Shown here in pieces: positions 1-8,350 of a stretch of DNA of 64,000 nt. The notes under the pieces were generated by a model. The model searched no databases, was not told where the DNA came from, and saw nothing but the letters and a program-made list of their open reading frames with translations. The stretch covers positions 124,001 through 188,000 of the forward strand of contig NZ_VOEI01000002.1 in the NCBI RefSeq assembly GCF_007846095.1. The letters are read 5' to 3'. The position numbers and the translations under genes were made by a program. Each line of letters opens with the position of its first letter. Position 1 is the first letter of the stretch. This DNA is from Mucilaginibacter achroorhodeus. Lineage in GTDB: Bacteria; Bacteroidota; Bacteroidia; Sphingobacteriales; Sphingobacteriaceae.

Positions 1-1453
1 TTACATACATCACCCCGAGGTCCATCTGCAACTTATCGTTGAAAAAATTTGCGGTATTGCGCAAGGTTAGGTTCAGGCGGTCTAACTTATTATTAGGGAT
101 AATTCCGCTACCATTTGTTTTTGCAGCCGAAATATAAGTTTGGTTTTTCTCAGTACCGGTTGATAAGCTCACACTATTATCCAGGTACATACCGGTTTGA
201 AAAAAGTCTTTCGGGTTGTACGTAGAGGGTGTAGACAATTTAGCGCCCCAGCTATCAAATGCGCCAGGACTTGAAGCGCCGTACGTATTTTGAAATCTTG
301 GTAACACGAAGGGACTAAAAAAGCTGGTACTACTTGAAAGGCTGACATTGGTTTTGTTAGCTATGCCTTTTTTGGTCGTGATCAGGATAACACCGCCTGA
401 GGCGTTGCTCCCGTACAACGCGGCTGCTGCGGGGCCTGTCAAAACAGATAATGATTCGATGTCGTCAGGATTTAGCTGCGAAATACCATCGGAACTTGCA
501 TTTGCACCATCAAATACACCGGGAACACCAGTACCGGCACCATTGAAATTGAAAAGTGGCACTCCATCAACAACATAAAGTGCGTTATTTTTGCTGTCGT
601 TCAGCGACTTTGTACCTCTTAAAACAACTCTTGCTGAACCACCAATTCCGGTAGCACTGGTATTAATAGTCGCACCTGCGACCTTACCAATCAAGTTATT
701 AACAAAGTTACCGTCATTCTGTGCGTTGATGTCGTTACCCTTAAGTTCCTGAACATTGTATGTAAGAGCTTTTGCTGACCTTTTAATACCCAAGGCGGTA
801 ACCACAACTGCGTTGAGTTCATTTTTAGCTTCCTGGAGTACGATATTTACAGGGCTCTGGTCTTTAATAGTATACTCCGTTGCTACGAAGCCAACATAAG
901 ATACCACAAGCACGTCACCGATTGTAGCATCTATTATAAAATGACCATTTACATCACTTACAGCACCTTTCGTTGTGTTCTTTACCTTTATGGTAACACC
1001 TACAAGGGGCAAGCCCTTTTCATCTGTGATTTTACCTGTGATTTTTTGCTGTCTTAACTGTGTCTTCGGTGACTCAGCTGCAGAATTGTCTGTTTGTCCA
1101 ACACTCAGCACAATTGTCTTATCCTGCAACTGGTATCTGACAGGCTGATCTTTAAATATCATATCCAGCACTTCAGGCAATTCAGTGTTCTTAACCATTA
1201 TGGTTACAGGTTTGGATTGTTTGTAAACACTTCCGCTGATAATAAAGGAATAGCCAGTTTGCAAACTGATGTTTTTGCAAACTTTTTTTAGTGATGATCC
1301 CTTCTCGGTAAGGCTTATTTTTTGCGCCAGTGAAGCTGCACTGACATGGATAAAAGATGCAATTAGCATCAAGGTGGTCAATCTCATAATTTGCAGCACT
1401 TTGTTTACGCACCGATTGGGCAAAGCACACTTAGGCGTATAATTTTTATACAT
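1..1453 (-). CDS. SusC/RagA-type TonB-dependent outer-membrane receptor with STN domain (3' end cut by window)
   Basis: Outer-membrane importer of the SusC family, taking up oligosaccharides or similar ligands with TonB energy; only the first ~484 codons lie in the window. Translating back from the ATG at 1453 gives a short N-terminal extension, a signal peptide (LTTLMLIASFIHVSAASLAQ), then an STN (secretin/TonB short N-terminal) domain, the carboxypeptidase-like repeat (GKITDEKGLPLVGVTIKV), and the plug domain with the TonB-box-proximal NAVVVTALGIKRS and the motif PAAAALYGSNASGGVILITT. The STN domain means it is a signal-transducing receiver that talks to the FecR anti-sigma factor encoded immediately upstream in transcription order. 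The ATG at 1453 is favoured over the one at 1387 because family members carry this short cytoplasmic extension. The substrate cannot be told, and the SusD partner would lie outside the window. Confidence 0.93.
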   Translation of the reverse strand, partial: MYKNYTPKCALPNRCVNKVLQIMRLTTLMLIASFIHVSAASLAQKISLTEKGSSLKKVCKNISLQTGYSFIISGSVYKQSKPVTIMVKNTELPEVLDMIFKDQPVRYQLQDKTIVLSVGQTDNSAAESPKTQLRQQKITGKITDEKGLPLVGVTIKVKNTTKGAVSDVNGHFIIDATIGDVLVVSYVGFVATEYTIKDQSPVNIVLQEAKNELNAVVVTALGIKRSAKALTYNVQELKGNDINAQNDGNFVNNLIGKVAGATINTSATGIGGSARVVLRGTKSLNDSKNNALYVVDGVPLFNFNGAGTGVPGVFDGANASSDGISQLNPDDIESLSVLTGPAAAALYGSNASGGVILITTKKGIANKTNVSLSSSTSFFSPFVLPRFQNTYGASSPGAFDSWGAKLSTPSTYNPKDFFQTGMYLDNSVSLSTGTEKNQTYISAAKTNGSGIIPNNKLDRLNLTLRNTANFFNDKLQMDLGVMYV

Positions 1454-1456
1454 TTG
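1449..1456 (+). promoter_or_regulatory. TAnnTTTG-type -7 box on the plus strand, antisense to the susC start
   Basis: TACATTTG fits the Bacteroidota -7 consensus TAnnTTTG exactly. It points away from susC on the opposite strand and would start RNA near 1463, about 80 nt before the terminator at 1513-1545. No convincing -33 TTTG element at normal spacing was seen, so this is only a candidate. Confidence 0.35.
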
Positions 1457-1462
1457 TATAAC

Positions 1463-1545
1463 TGGTTTAAAAGTTAATAGGAATAGGAAATTGTTAACGT
1501 AATCCAGCCTTGGCTATTAGTGTTCGAGCACTAATAGCTTTTTTT
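1463..1545 (+). ncRNA. Candidate cis-antisense small RNA at the 5' side of susC
   Basis: A plus-strand TAnnTTTG box at 1449-1456 and a plus-strand intrinsic terminator at 1513-1545 bracket about 80 nt lying antisense to the 5' leader of the minus-strand susC. No reading frame is present. Antisense RNAs of similar size and placement (DonS type) are known to repress susC homologues in Bacteroides; the assignment here is inference from position alone. The same arrangement recurs before the second susC near 48.4 kb. Confidence 0.35.
1513..1545 (+). terminator. Plus-strand intrinsic terminator between fecR and susC
   Basis: Perfect 10-bp stem GCTATTAGTG/CACTAATAGC with loop TTCGAG, followed by a run of seven T on the plus strand. 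Neighbouring genes run on the minus strand, where the hairpin is not followed by a T run, so it does not end fecR transcription. It points to a plus-strand transcript. Confidence 0.7.
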
Positions 1546-1570
1546 GTGATTACGACCATGTAGAGCGTAA

Positions 1571-2734
1571 TTATTCTTTGATCATAATCCTCCTTCCCGT
1601 CGTAACAATGTGAATCTTGGGTGATTTTACAAGTGTCAAAACCTGATTCAGATCCAGAAATTTAGATACCCTGCCCGTAAAAGTTTCTGAAGGTATTTTT
1701 CCTTCAAAAACAACTTCCACGTCATACCACCTGGATAATTCCCGCATTACCGTTTGTATATCTGCATCGGTAAACTCGAAATAACCTTCTTTCCAGGCAA
1801 CTACTTCCTTTGTATCGACTTCTGAAACAGTCGTCCCGACCACACTGGCAGCAGCTTGCTGACCAGGTTTTAGAATATTTTTAATGCCATAAGCCGTTAC
1901 CTTTACCGAACCTTGGAGCAAGGTTGTTTTAATGTCCGGCTCATTGGCGTAAGCATTTACATTGAAATGCGTTCCCAATACTTCAATCGTTTGCCCTTTA
2001 GAGACAACTTTGAAAGGTTTAGCAATATCATGTGCAACTTCAAAATAAGCTTCCCCTGATACCTCTACAATTCTTTCCTTTCCAGGGAACGAAGTTGGGT
2101 ACCTGATGGATGATGCTGCATTTAACCATACGTTTGTTCCATCAGCTAAGACCAGGTGATATTCGCCACCGCGCAAAGTAGCCATCGTGTTATATTCCAC
2201 CTTACTGCTCAGTGATGTCCCGGTGTTATAAACGATGTTATTATTACTATTTTTCGTGATTGTTGCGTCACCCTGATTTGCCAACACGCCCGCTTTCGCG
2301 TCATTCAAGACTATCTGCCGACCATCACTCAAGGTTAATAATGCCTTTGAAGGGGCAGGTTTGATCAAAGCGGCAGAAGTCAAAGGCTGAACCGAATCAT
2401 GTTTAAGGTAAGTTTGGAGTAATATAAATCCCGCTCCGAGAGCAACCAATACAATTGCTGCAATAGCAACAACAGCGCGGATAATCTTTTTGGAATTGAG
2501 TTGTGGTTGCTTAGCAGTGCGCTTGCCAATCTCATCATAGATATTTTCAAGTAACCTGCTTCTCTTTTTAGCCTTGGTAAAATCTGACATACCGTCCGCA
2601 TATTTTTCTGATGACGGCGGATTATCGTACCAAAAATCTATTTGCCTTATTTCATCTTCGGTGGCTATCCCCTCCTGATATTTGGCAATCAGCGTCAGTA
2701 TATGCTCATCGTGGTTACCTTGCTTTTTGTTCAT
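1571..2734 (-). CDS. FecR-family anti-sigma factor
   Basis: Inner-membrane anti-sigma regulator that holds the ECF sigma factor until the STN domain of the cognate TonB receptor signals across the periplasm. The N-terminal ~80 residues are cytoplasmic (FecR N-terminal type), then a membrane segment (VVAIAAIVLVALGAGFILL), then the periplasmic FecR domain with the typical LADGTNVWLNAASSIRYP and GEAYFEVAHDIAKPFKV motifs, and a C-terminal STN-interacting DUF4974-like domain. Length (~387 aa) is usual. The frame opens with a TTG at 2752, but the ATG at 2734 gives the usual start of the family and is chosen. It lies ~105 bp after the sigma gene and ~120 bp before susC, in one transcription direction. 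Confidence 0.93.
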   Translation of the reverse strand: MNKKQGNHDEHILTLIAKYQEGIATEDEIRQIDFWYDNPPSSEKYADGMSDFTKAKKRSRLLENIYDEIGKRTAKQPQLNSKKIIRAVVAIAAIVLVALGAGFILLQTYLKHDSVQPLTSAALIKPAPSKALLTLSDGRQIVLNDAKAGVLANQGDATITKNSNNNIVYNTGTSLSSKVEYNTMATLRGGEYHLVLADGTNVWLNAASSIRYPTSFPGKERIVEVSGEAYFEVAHDIAKPFKVVSKGQTIEVLGTHFNVNAYANEPDIKTTLLQGSVKVTAYGIKNILKPGQQAAASVVGTTVSEVDTKEVVAWKEGYFEFTDADIQTVMRELSRWYDVEVVFEGKIPSETFTGRVSKFLDLNQVLTLVKSPKIHIVTTGRRIMIKE

Positions 2735-2839
2735 ATAAGTATACTCGAACAAAAAGCACTGAGGTTCTACTCAAGAAATAAAAAAAGAGTAAAAAAAATA
2801 TAAATAACTGATATACAGTAAATTATTTCATTGCAATAA

Positions 2840-3439
2840 TTATCCCTTGGTTGACAAGAAAATCAGCAGCAAAAACAGCAAATCTGCTTCGTTCTTGTTC
2901 ATTTCCTTGCGAATTAATGCGGTTGCTTTGCAGATATGCTTTTTAACTGTGCTTACAGATATACCCATGCTTTCGGCAATCAGCTGATGCGAAAGGTGTT
3001 CGAAACGACTTTTCACAAAAACTTCCCTGCACTTAACCGGCAACTTTTCAACTATTTCCATAACATCACGTTGCATTTCTTTCAAAGACATTTTCTGATC
3101 GGGGGCGTCATAATTAGTAGACGTTTCAGAAAGGATATTGCTGATGTGCCTTATATGCATTTGTTGCGAGCGGTAAGCATCGATCACCTTATACTTTAAG
3201 GCTGCCCTGAGGTAAATTGTAAGCGAAGTTCGAAGTGAAATTTCCTGCTTTCGTAAGAATAGACTTACAAATACCTCCTGAACCACCTCTTCTGCATCCT
3301 CACGGGATCCGAGACGACGATAAGCGATGTTCAGCATTTCTTCCCAGTGCCTATTATAAATTTCCGTGAATGCGGCATCGTCCCCTCGTTTTAAATTAAG
3401 GAGCAATTGTTCTTCATCTAATTTTTCGTAACCAGGCAC
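2840..3439 (-). CDS. ECF RNA polymerase sigma factor (Bacteroidota sigma-70 family)
   Basis: Extracytoplasmic-function sigma factor of about 199 aa. Region 2 is seen in AAFTEIYNRHWEEMLNIAYR and the following DAEEVVQEVFVSLF; region 4 is the helix-turn-helix HLSHQLIAESMGISVSTVKK. It starts at GTG (3439) since no ATG is in frame nearby. With the FecR and STN-type SusC genes downstream it forms the classic sigma/anti-sigma/receptor cell-surface signalling unit, normally turning on its own receptor operon when the ligand is present. Confidence 0.94.
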   Translation of the reverse strand: MPGYEKLDEEQLLLNLKRGDDAAFTEIYNRHWEEMLNIAYRRLGSREDAEEVVQEVFVSLFLRKQEISLRTSLTIYLRAALKYKVIDAYRSQQMHIRHISNILSETSTNYDAPDQKMSLKEMQRDVMEIVEKLPVKCREVFVKSRFEHLSHQLIAESMGISVSTVKKHICKATALIRKEMNKNEADLLFLLLIFLSTKG

Positions 3440-3761
3440 GGGTTAATTGGCTTATAATCTGCTAAGTTAATAAACGTTAGAAGATTATTACTTTATTCTT
3501 GAGACATTTGTAATTGAATTATTTTTGGTTTGAGGTAGCCGTCAGCTGATGCACGAAGACTCTTTTAAAATTTGGCCAAACCATACATCAACCTGATGCC
3601 ATTCACCCAATTGATCAAACCCCGGCTAATTAAAACTGACTTCAAAAGAAACACCCCTGTAGCTGACTTGATGGGGGTATTGATAGCAAACGCCATGCAA
3701 TACGTCAGCGATAAAGTAAACTTGTCAAAATCTCGAAGCTGCCACAGTAACTCAACACAAT
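3440..3761. other. Intergenic region without a convincing gene
   Basis: A 63-codon plus-strand frame (3572-3763) begins in this gap but has no ribosome site, no recognisable motif and runs into the terminator of the minus-strand gene downstream, so I do not call it. The region next to 3439 should hold the sigma-factor promoter. Confidence 0.5.
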
Positions 3762-3793
3762 AAAAAAGGAGAAGTAATTATTTACTTCCCCTT
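3762..3793 (-). terminator. Intrinsic terminator closing the six-gene cassette
   Basis: Read on the minus strand: a 12-bp stem with one mismatch (AAGGGGAAGTAA / TTACTTCTCCTT), a 4-5 nt loop and a TTTTTT tract. It lies 35 bp after the stop of the last cassette gene (3828), so it plausibly ends the whole cassette. Confidence 0.8.
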
Positions 3794-3827
3794 AAATCAG
3801 TTGGTGGAATATTATTGAATCTTATAC

Positions 3828-5462
3828 CTAAAGTTTAGGGAAATAATAGGTTTTCCCCGCATCCTCAAACACTATGTGCTCGCCTGATGGTTGCGTTTCG
3901 TATTCCTGTTTTGCTACGTATTTGCTAAAGGCATTGCCTGCAAATTTCTTTAGATAACCTACCAACACGGCATTTTTATTAAGATTACCGGCAAAAATGT
4001 AGATGATCTTGTTTACGTCGCCACCGGTATCCTTGTAATTTTGCGGATGGCCATTCCAGGCATAGGCCGGCAACCACCAGTTAAAATGAAACATCAGTTG
4101 TACGGCATCTTTACTCCAACTACTTGCATTTACATGGGCAAATAAAGTTGAGTTAAAAGTTTTAACAAAGCTCCATTGTGCATCTAAGAAAACTTCCTTG
4201 TACTTATCATTTAACGAGATGTCGACAAGGAAATCAAGAAGCTTTTTATCGGCTTTAATTGTTTGCAGTGCAAAACTTGCCTCTTTAACACAATTCTGGG
4301 TTGTATCAACCACCTGCAGTATGCCGTTGGTGTTTAAGGCTATACCAACGTTATTAAACTCTGTTTGTATATCACTATGAGCACTGAATACACTTTTAAG
4401 CACTTTGGCAATATTGGCACCTGCTACCCCCCTTCCCCAGGTAACCACCATATTATCATAAGTGTTAATTGAGGTGTAACTGCCCTCGCTCCGTAGCTCT
4501 TCCCATATCCAGGCATCTACAGTGTTGGGCTGTATAGATGCGGGCTGTGGCTGTGATTTGCCTGAGAATGGATCATACATATACCCATTCTTCACCTTAT
4601 TTTTATCGGTAAGATGCTCGGGTACGTTGGCCCGGTTAGCTTTTATGGCTGTTATAAAAGCCGCCAGCTCATCACCCGGAGAACTAACATGCGACTGGCT
4701 TAAATTGCCGGGCCATGCTACAGCAACCGGCGGGGCAGACACCAAATTGTTCTCTTTTGGCGCTTCTGCCTCATTAGATGACTGCTGGCCGCCGCCATTG
4801 TTGTTTTTGGGAAACTCGTCTTCAACAAGGGGTTCTTTTTCTTCGTTATTACTCTCTTCAGGTTGCTCTTCACTGCTGGGTGTTTGTTCTTCCTCGGCAT
4901 TACCTTCTTCAGGCGTTTCCTCTTCGTTGGTTGATGTTTCGCCCTCTTCAGTATTACCTTCTTCTGGCGTTTCTTCTTCGTTGGTTGATGTTTCTCCTTC
5001 CTCGGCATTACCTTCTTCAGGCGTTTCCTCTTCGTTGGTTGATGTTTCTCCATCTTCAGTATTACCATCGTCAGGAGTTTCCTCTTCGTTGGTTGATGTT
5101 TCTCCCTCTTCAGTATTACCATCTTCAGGAGTTTCTTCTTCGTTGGTTGATGTTTCTCCCTCTTCGGTATTGTTTCCGTCGGTTGCGCCGTCTTCGCTGG
5201 TGTTCTCGTCAGCTAACTCTGTGTTATGCTCATCAGTTGCGCCATCTTCAGAACCGGTTTCTTCGTCTGAGGTAACGTCCTCGTCAGTTGCGCCGTCTTC
5301 AGATGTGGTTTCTTCGCCTAAGGTTGCATCTCCATCGGTTGCGCCTTCTTCGCTGCTGGTTTCTTCGCCTGAGTCTGTTGATGTCTCATTAACAGGTTGT
5401 TCATCGTCACCACCCCCGTTTCCGTTTATATCGGGGCTTCTGTAAAATAATTGCTTTTTCAT
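3828..5462 (-). CDS. Acidic repeat-linker protein with a C-terminal globular domain of unknown function
   Basis: Last gene of the six-gene cassette, 544 aa. After a short basic start (MKKQLFYRSPDINGNGGG) with no signal peptide come ~220 residues made almost wholly of Glu, Thr, Ser, Asp, Gly and Asn. These include five near-identical 18-residue units (core EGETSTNEEETPEEGN) and earlier degenerate units (SEDGATD). Residues ~265-544 form a normal-composition domain with conserved-looking motifs ELRSEGSYTSINTYDNMVV and WGRGVAGANI. The E...TYDN...WGRG pattern loosely recalls lysozyme-like folds, which would fit the peptidase-like protein of the same cassette, but this is a weak guess. The linker resembles those in two sister proteins, suggesting modular parts on flexible acidic stalks. 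Confidence 0.75.
   Translation of the reverse strand: MKKQLFYRSPDINGNGGGDDEQPVNETSTDSGEETSSEEGATDGDATLGEETTSEDGATDEDVTSDEETGSEDGATDEHNTELADENTSEDGATDGNNTEEGETSTNEEETPEDGNTEEGETSTNEEETPDDGNTEDGETSTNEEETPEEGNAEEGETSTNEEETPEEGNTEEGETSTNEEETPEEGNAEEEQTPSSEEQPEESNNEEKEPLVEDEFPKNNNGGGQQSSNEAEAPKENNLVSAPPVAVAWPGNLSQSHVSSPGDELAAFITAIKANRANVPEHLTDKNKVKNGYMYDPFSGKSQPQPASIQPNTVDAWIWEELRSEGSYTSINTYDNMVVTWGRGVAGANIAKVLKSVFSAHSDIQTEFNNVGIALNTNGILQVVDTTQNCVKEASFALQTIKADKKLLDFLVDISLNDKYKEVFLDAQWSFVKTFNSTLFAHVNASSWSKDAVQLMFHFNWWLPAYAWNGHPQNYKDTGGDVNKIIYIFAGNLNKNAVLVGYLKKFAGNAFSKYVAKQEYETQPSGEHIVFEDAGKTYYFPKL
4905..5174 (-). repeat. Five tandem 54-bp coding repeats (18-residue acidic unit)
   Basis: The anchor GTTGGTTGATG recurs at 4926, 4980, 5034, 5088 and 5142, exactly 54 bp apart. 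Each unit encodes 18 residues with core EGETSTNEEETPEEGN. Units differ by few substitutions, so copy number probably varies between strains by recombination or slippage. Confidence 0.9.
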
Positions 5463-5482
5463 GGTTTGTATTTAGTGTTTGT

Positions 5483-7831
5483 TTAGTTAAATCCTAATGA
5501 TGTTGCCGTAAGGTTAATCACCTTGCCTATTCTGTTGATATCATCAATCAGCACCGGGTCTGTTGCTAACTGAGCTGTACCATCAGCAAATGTTATTACC
5601 GTGTAGTAAATGGCCGACCAGTTGCTTAGATAATTAGCTACAGGTAGAATAAAAGAGATATGATTGATAACCCCGTCTTCGGTGATGCTCTTTGTTGCTG
5701 ACGTAAGCACGTTGGCTGGATCTGTATCGCCGGATCTGGTAATGCTTATGTAAAAATCTATCTGCTTAATGTTGTGCTTGGCAAATAAGCCGGTATTGTT
5801 TGTTACAATAATGCTGTCATCAACCTCGTCGGCGTTAAAACGGAGCTCTTTAAGCACCTGCTTTACATAGCCTTCATCAGCTTTATAGGCATAGTTAAGA
5901 TCGCTAACATTGCTGATAGCCGCGCCAAAATCTAATGATGAAGTGGCTACTGTATTGTTACCGCGTATGAGCGCGGGAGGGGTAACATCTGTAGTTGCCC
6001 CACTATTGCTGTAGCTGTTTATGGCAACATCATATAAACTATTGTTCGATAGATATTTAGTATCATCCGCCACATTTACGCTGTAACTCAAAGCATCGCC
6101 TGTAACAGCAAACAGCGAGAGTTTAACTGCCGATTGCACAACAATATCTGCAGGGGTATCAACTTTCCACACAAATTTGTCTACAATGCCGCCGGCTGTT
6201 GATTTTAACAATCCTGCTAAAGTTGCAGCTGTACCATCATGGATAGGCACTTGTTTAAATTCAATATGGAATAAGTTTAAGCTATTGGCCTTGCTGGTAG
6301 TTGCACCCAGGTATACTGCCTCGGCCACCGGGATGTTGTGCCCGTTAAATAATTGCTGGCTCTGCGCAGCATCTAAAACCTGCGGATATTCTATGTAGAT
6401 ATCATTGACGGTTTTACCCAGGTTTTGGGGCAGGTTTTTTACTATCAGCTCCTTTATTTTACGAACCTGCCACGCCGATAAATTGGGCGCAACATTGAAC
6501 TTAAAGTTGGCGGTTGATTTGCCAACGCCATCCGCATCATTGAGATCTATAGTTGTATTCAGATATGCCGATGGTACAAGCTGTTTGGTATCGGATGGAT
6601 CTTCTAAAACAATAAGGTATTGCTCGGGCACAATAAGGTAGTTGTTATTGAGCTGATTGCGGTAGATGGCGTTTATACCATAATGTTCGTCTGACAACGA
6701 GCCCGTTAAGATAGAAAATTGCGCATACGCATGTTTACTTGTTATACTGGTGTCAAAGGGTGGGTTACATCCAAAAACTGTCTGGCTATCGCCATCTACA
6801 ACAACATAATTATTGGGATAAGTTGCGCAATCGAAACTCACAGGTATAATTGTAATGTAAGGTACATTATCTACTTGCTCGTACTTTGGCGCATCATCTT
6901 GTGGTACTTCTTCCGGTGCAGTTTCAGGCACCTCAGTGATCTGTGGGTCTTCAACCGGTGGGGGTTCTTCGGGAGGATTTTCCGGCGCGACGTAGGGATC
7001 TGGAAGATCAGTATTCTCAGACACCTCGTCAACCCCAAGGGTTCTGAAAATGCGGCGATTTACGGAAAAGGCGGGCTGAACCTCAAGCGGTTTTAAACGT
7101 TGGCTAAAAGCCACAGCTTGGTTTAGCTTAACAAAATTGCGAAACTTGATCAGTTTCTGCGGTTCTTGTTTTTTTCTGAAACCCCAGTAAGTACCCTGGA
7201 TAACAAGTGAACAAAAAGGTAGTGATGTAGGGTCTGACAGGATCTTGTAGAGGTTAGTTAAAACGCCAAGATCATCTGCATTAAAAGTTAAGGTACAAAC
7301 GGTGCCTGCCATGGCAACAACCGGCTGGTAAGTAAGCACCTGGCCATTAGCCAGTTTAAAATTTAAAACTGCCGTTATGTTGTTTAAGGGCAATACTTTG
7401 TCCCCTGCTATAGTAACATCCTGATCGGGGGCCGGCAGATTGGTATCCAGGTTAATAGTAATGGTCCCAGTGTAGTTATCAATGATATTGCCGGTGCTAT
7501 CGCTTGTTTTGCCATTTTTTGTACACGCAAAACTAAAGCCACCTTGTAACGGGGCTTTTTTAGTGAAAGTAGGGAGCAACCACTGACTGTTGCCATGTAC
7601 ATCCTGAAACACCGTTGTAGAACCATCATCAATGATAGGCCCTGTAACAGCTACCTCTGCCGGCATAATGTAATTTACCAGCGGCACATCAGCAAATTCC
7701 TGAAACCGCATGCGGGTATTTAGCCTTGATATTGCAGCGGTAACCGTAGCAGTATCCGGCGGTGTCATTGCTATAGGTTGTACCCGGGTAAAAAGCGCCG
7801 GGTTAATTTTGTTGAACTTAATATTTGTCAT
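5483..7831 (-). CDS. Large cassette protein of unknown function with Pro/Glu linker
   Basis: 782 aa, no signal peptide or membrane segment. Residues up to ~245 look like one or more beta-rich domains (e.g. GTITINLDTNLPAP, VMLTF-like strands). A Pro/Glu-rich linker (ENPPEEPPPVEDPQ) follows at about 280-330, then further beta-rich regions to the C-terminus. Several stretches alternate hydrophobic residues as in beta-sandwiches. I recognise no family. A TTG at 7846 would overlap the upstream stop; the ATG at 7831 is chosen because GAGGG lies ~11 bp before it. It follows the 165-aa gene by 11 bp, so both are probably co-translated. Composition (many T, N, V, D) resembles secreted or surface structural proteins, yet no export signal is visible. 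Confidence 0.8.
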   Translation of the reverse strand: MTNIKFNKINPALFTRVQPIAMTPPDTATVTAAISRLNTRMRFQEFADVPLVNYIMPAEVAVTGPIIDDGSTTVFQDVHGNSQWLLPTFTKKAPLQGGFSFACTKNGKTSDSTGNIIDNYTGTITINLDTNLPAPDQDVTIAGDKVLPLNNITAVLNFKLANGQVLTYQPVVAMAGTVCTLTFNADDLGVLTNLYKILSDPTSLPFCSLVIQGTYWGFRKKQEPQKLIKFRNFVKLNQAVAFSQRLKPLEVQPAFSVNRRIFRTLGVDEVSENTDLPDPYVAPENPPEEPPPVEDPQITEVPETAPEEVPQDDAPKYEQVDNVPYITIIPVSFDCATYPNNYVVVDGDSQTVFGCNPPFDTSITSKHAYAQFSILTGSLSDEHYGINAIYRNQLNNNYLIVPEQYLIVLEDPSDTKQLVPSAYLNTTIDLNDADGVGKSTANFKFNVAPNLSAWQVRKIKELIVKNLPQNLGKTVNDIYIEYPQVLDAAQSQQLFNGHNIPVAEAVYLGATTSKANSLNLFHIEFKQVPIHDGTAATLAGLLKSTAGGIVDKFVWKVDTPADIVVQSAVKLSLFAVTGDALSYSVNVADDTKYLSNNSLYDVAINSYSNSGATTDVTPPALIRGNNTVATSSLDFGAAISNVSDLNYAYKADEGYVKQVLKELRFNADEVDDSIIVTNNTGLFAKHNIKQIDFYISITRSGDTDPANVLTSATKSITEDGVINHISFILPVANYLSNWSAIYYTVITFADGTAQLATDPVLIDDINRIGKVINLTATSLGFN

Positions 7832-7842
7832 TTTGCTATCCC

Positions 7843-8340
7843 TCAATTGATTAAGATGGTTACCAGGTGACTGGTAGTGTCATCCTTACTTACTTTAATT
7901 TCTATCGCCGACGAAAAAGAATCAGACAGGCCCAGTGCCTTTGCTTTTTGCAGATCAAGCTGTATCTCATATTTCACCAACACGGTATCGTTACTGTTAC
8001 TGGCAAAAACTGTTTTTAATATGCTGCCGCTATTACCTGCCACCCATATCATAGGTTGCAGGGTTTGCTTATCGCTATTGAGTAAGGTGCCCGAGTTTTT
8101 AAAAGTTATATAGTTACTAATATCGGGGTAACCAGTTTGCATGACTATTTTGTCAATCAGTGTCCCGTCAAGAACAGCACTACTATCCTGCTTTATATAT
8201 ACCGATGCGGTAAATGATATTTTGCCAAAAACATCACCGCTTTGCTTTAGCCTAAGGTCAAGCCGGGCTATAACACCCGGAATGGATGGCCATTCCAGGT
8301 GTTGCTTGTTAGCCTCTTCTATTGTTTTTATCTGTGGCAT
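7843..8340 (-). CDS. Short cassette protein matching one module of the long paralogues
   Basis: 165 aa with no signal peptide. Its middle (KIVMQTGYPDISNYITFKNS) aligns by eye with LLLQVGYPDSTGGIVYKNSG of the 656-aa protein and LLLSVGYPDSNGVVQYRNSG of the 687-aa protein. The similarity continues through the following Trp (PMIWV / PAVWT / PAIWT) to the strand VLVKYEIQLDL / VYIKREIRFLE. It is therefore a free-standing copy of one beta-sandwich-like module, perhaps a cap, adaptor or competitor for assembly of the larger proteins. It begins 10 bp after the stop of the 656-aa gene and its stop is 11 bp from the next start, indicating tight coupling. Confidence 0.85.
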   Translation of the reverse strand: MPQIKTIEEANKQHLEWPSIPGVIARLDLRLKQSGDVFGKISFTASVYIKQDSSAVLDGTLIDKIVMQTGYPDISNYITFKNSGTLLNSDKQTLQPMIWVAGNSGSILKTVFASNSNDTVLVKYEIQLDLQKAKALGLSDSFSSAIEIKVSKDDTTSHLVTILIN

Positions 8341-8350
8341 TGCTTGGGTA

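Noticed and set aside
3572..3763. A 63-codon plus-strand ORF in the gap before the cassette terminator.
   Set aside because: No ribosome site or motif, and it runs into the minus-strand terminator.
4718..5122. A Lys/Arg-rich minus-strand frame over the repeats.
   Set aside because: Frame-shifted reading of the same repeat codons, with no independent start signal.
4522..5445. A 307-codon plus-strand frame rich in Ser and Val.
   Set aside because: It is the antisense shadow of the acidic 54-bp repeats of the minus-strand gene; its composition is simply the complement of Glu/Thr codons and it has no ribosome site.
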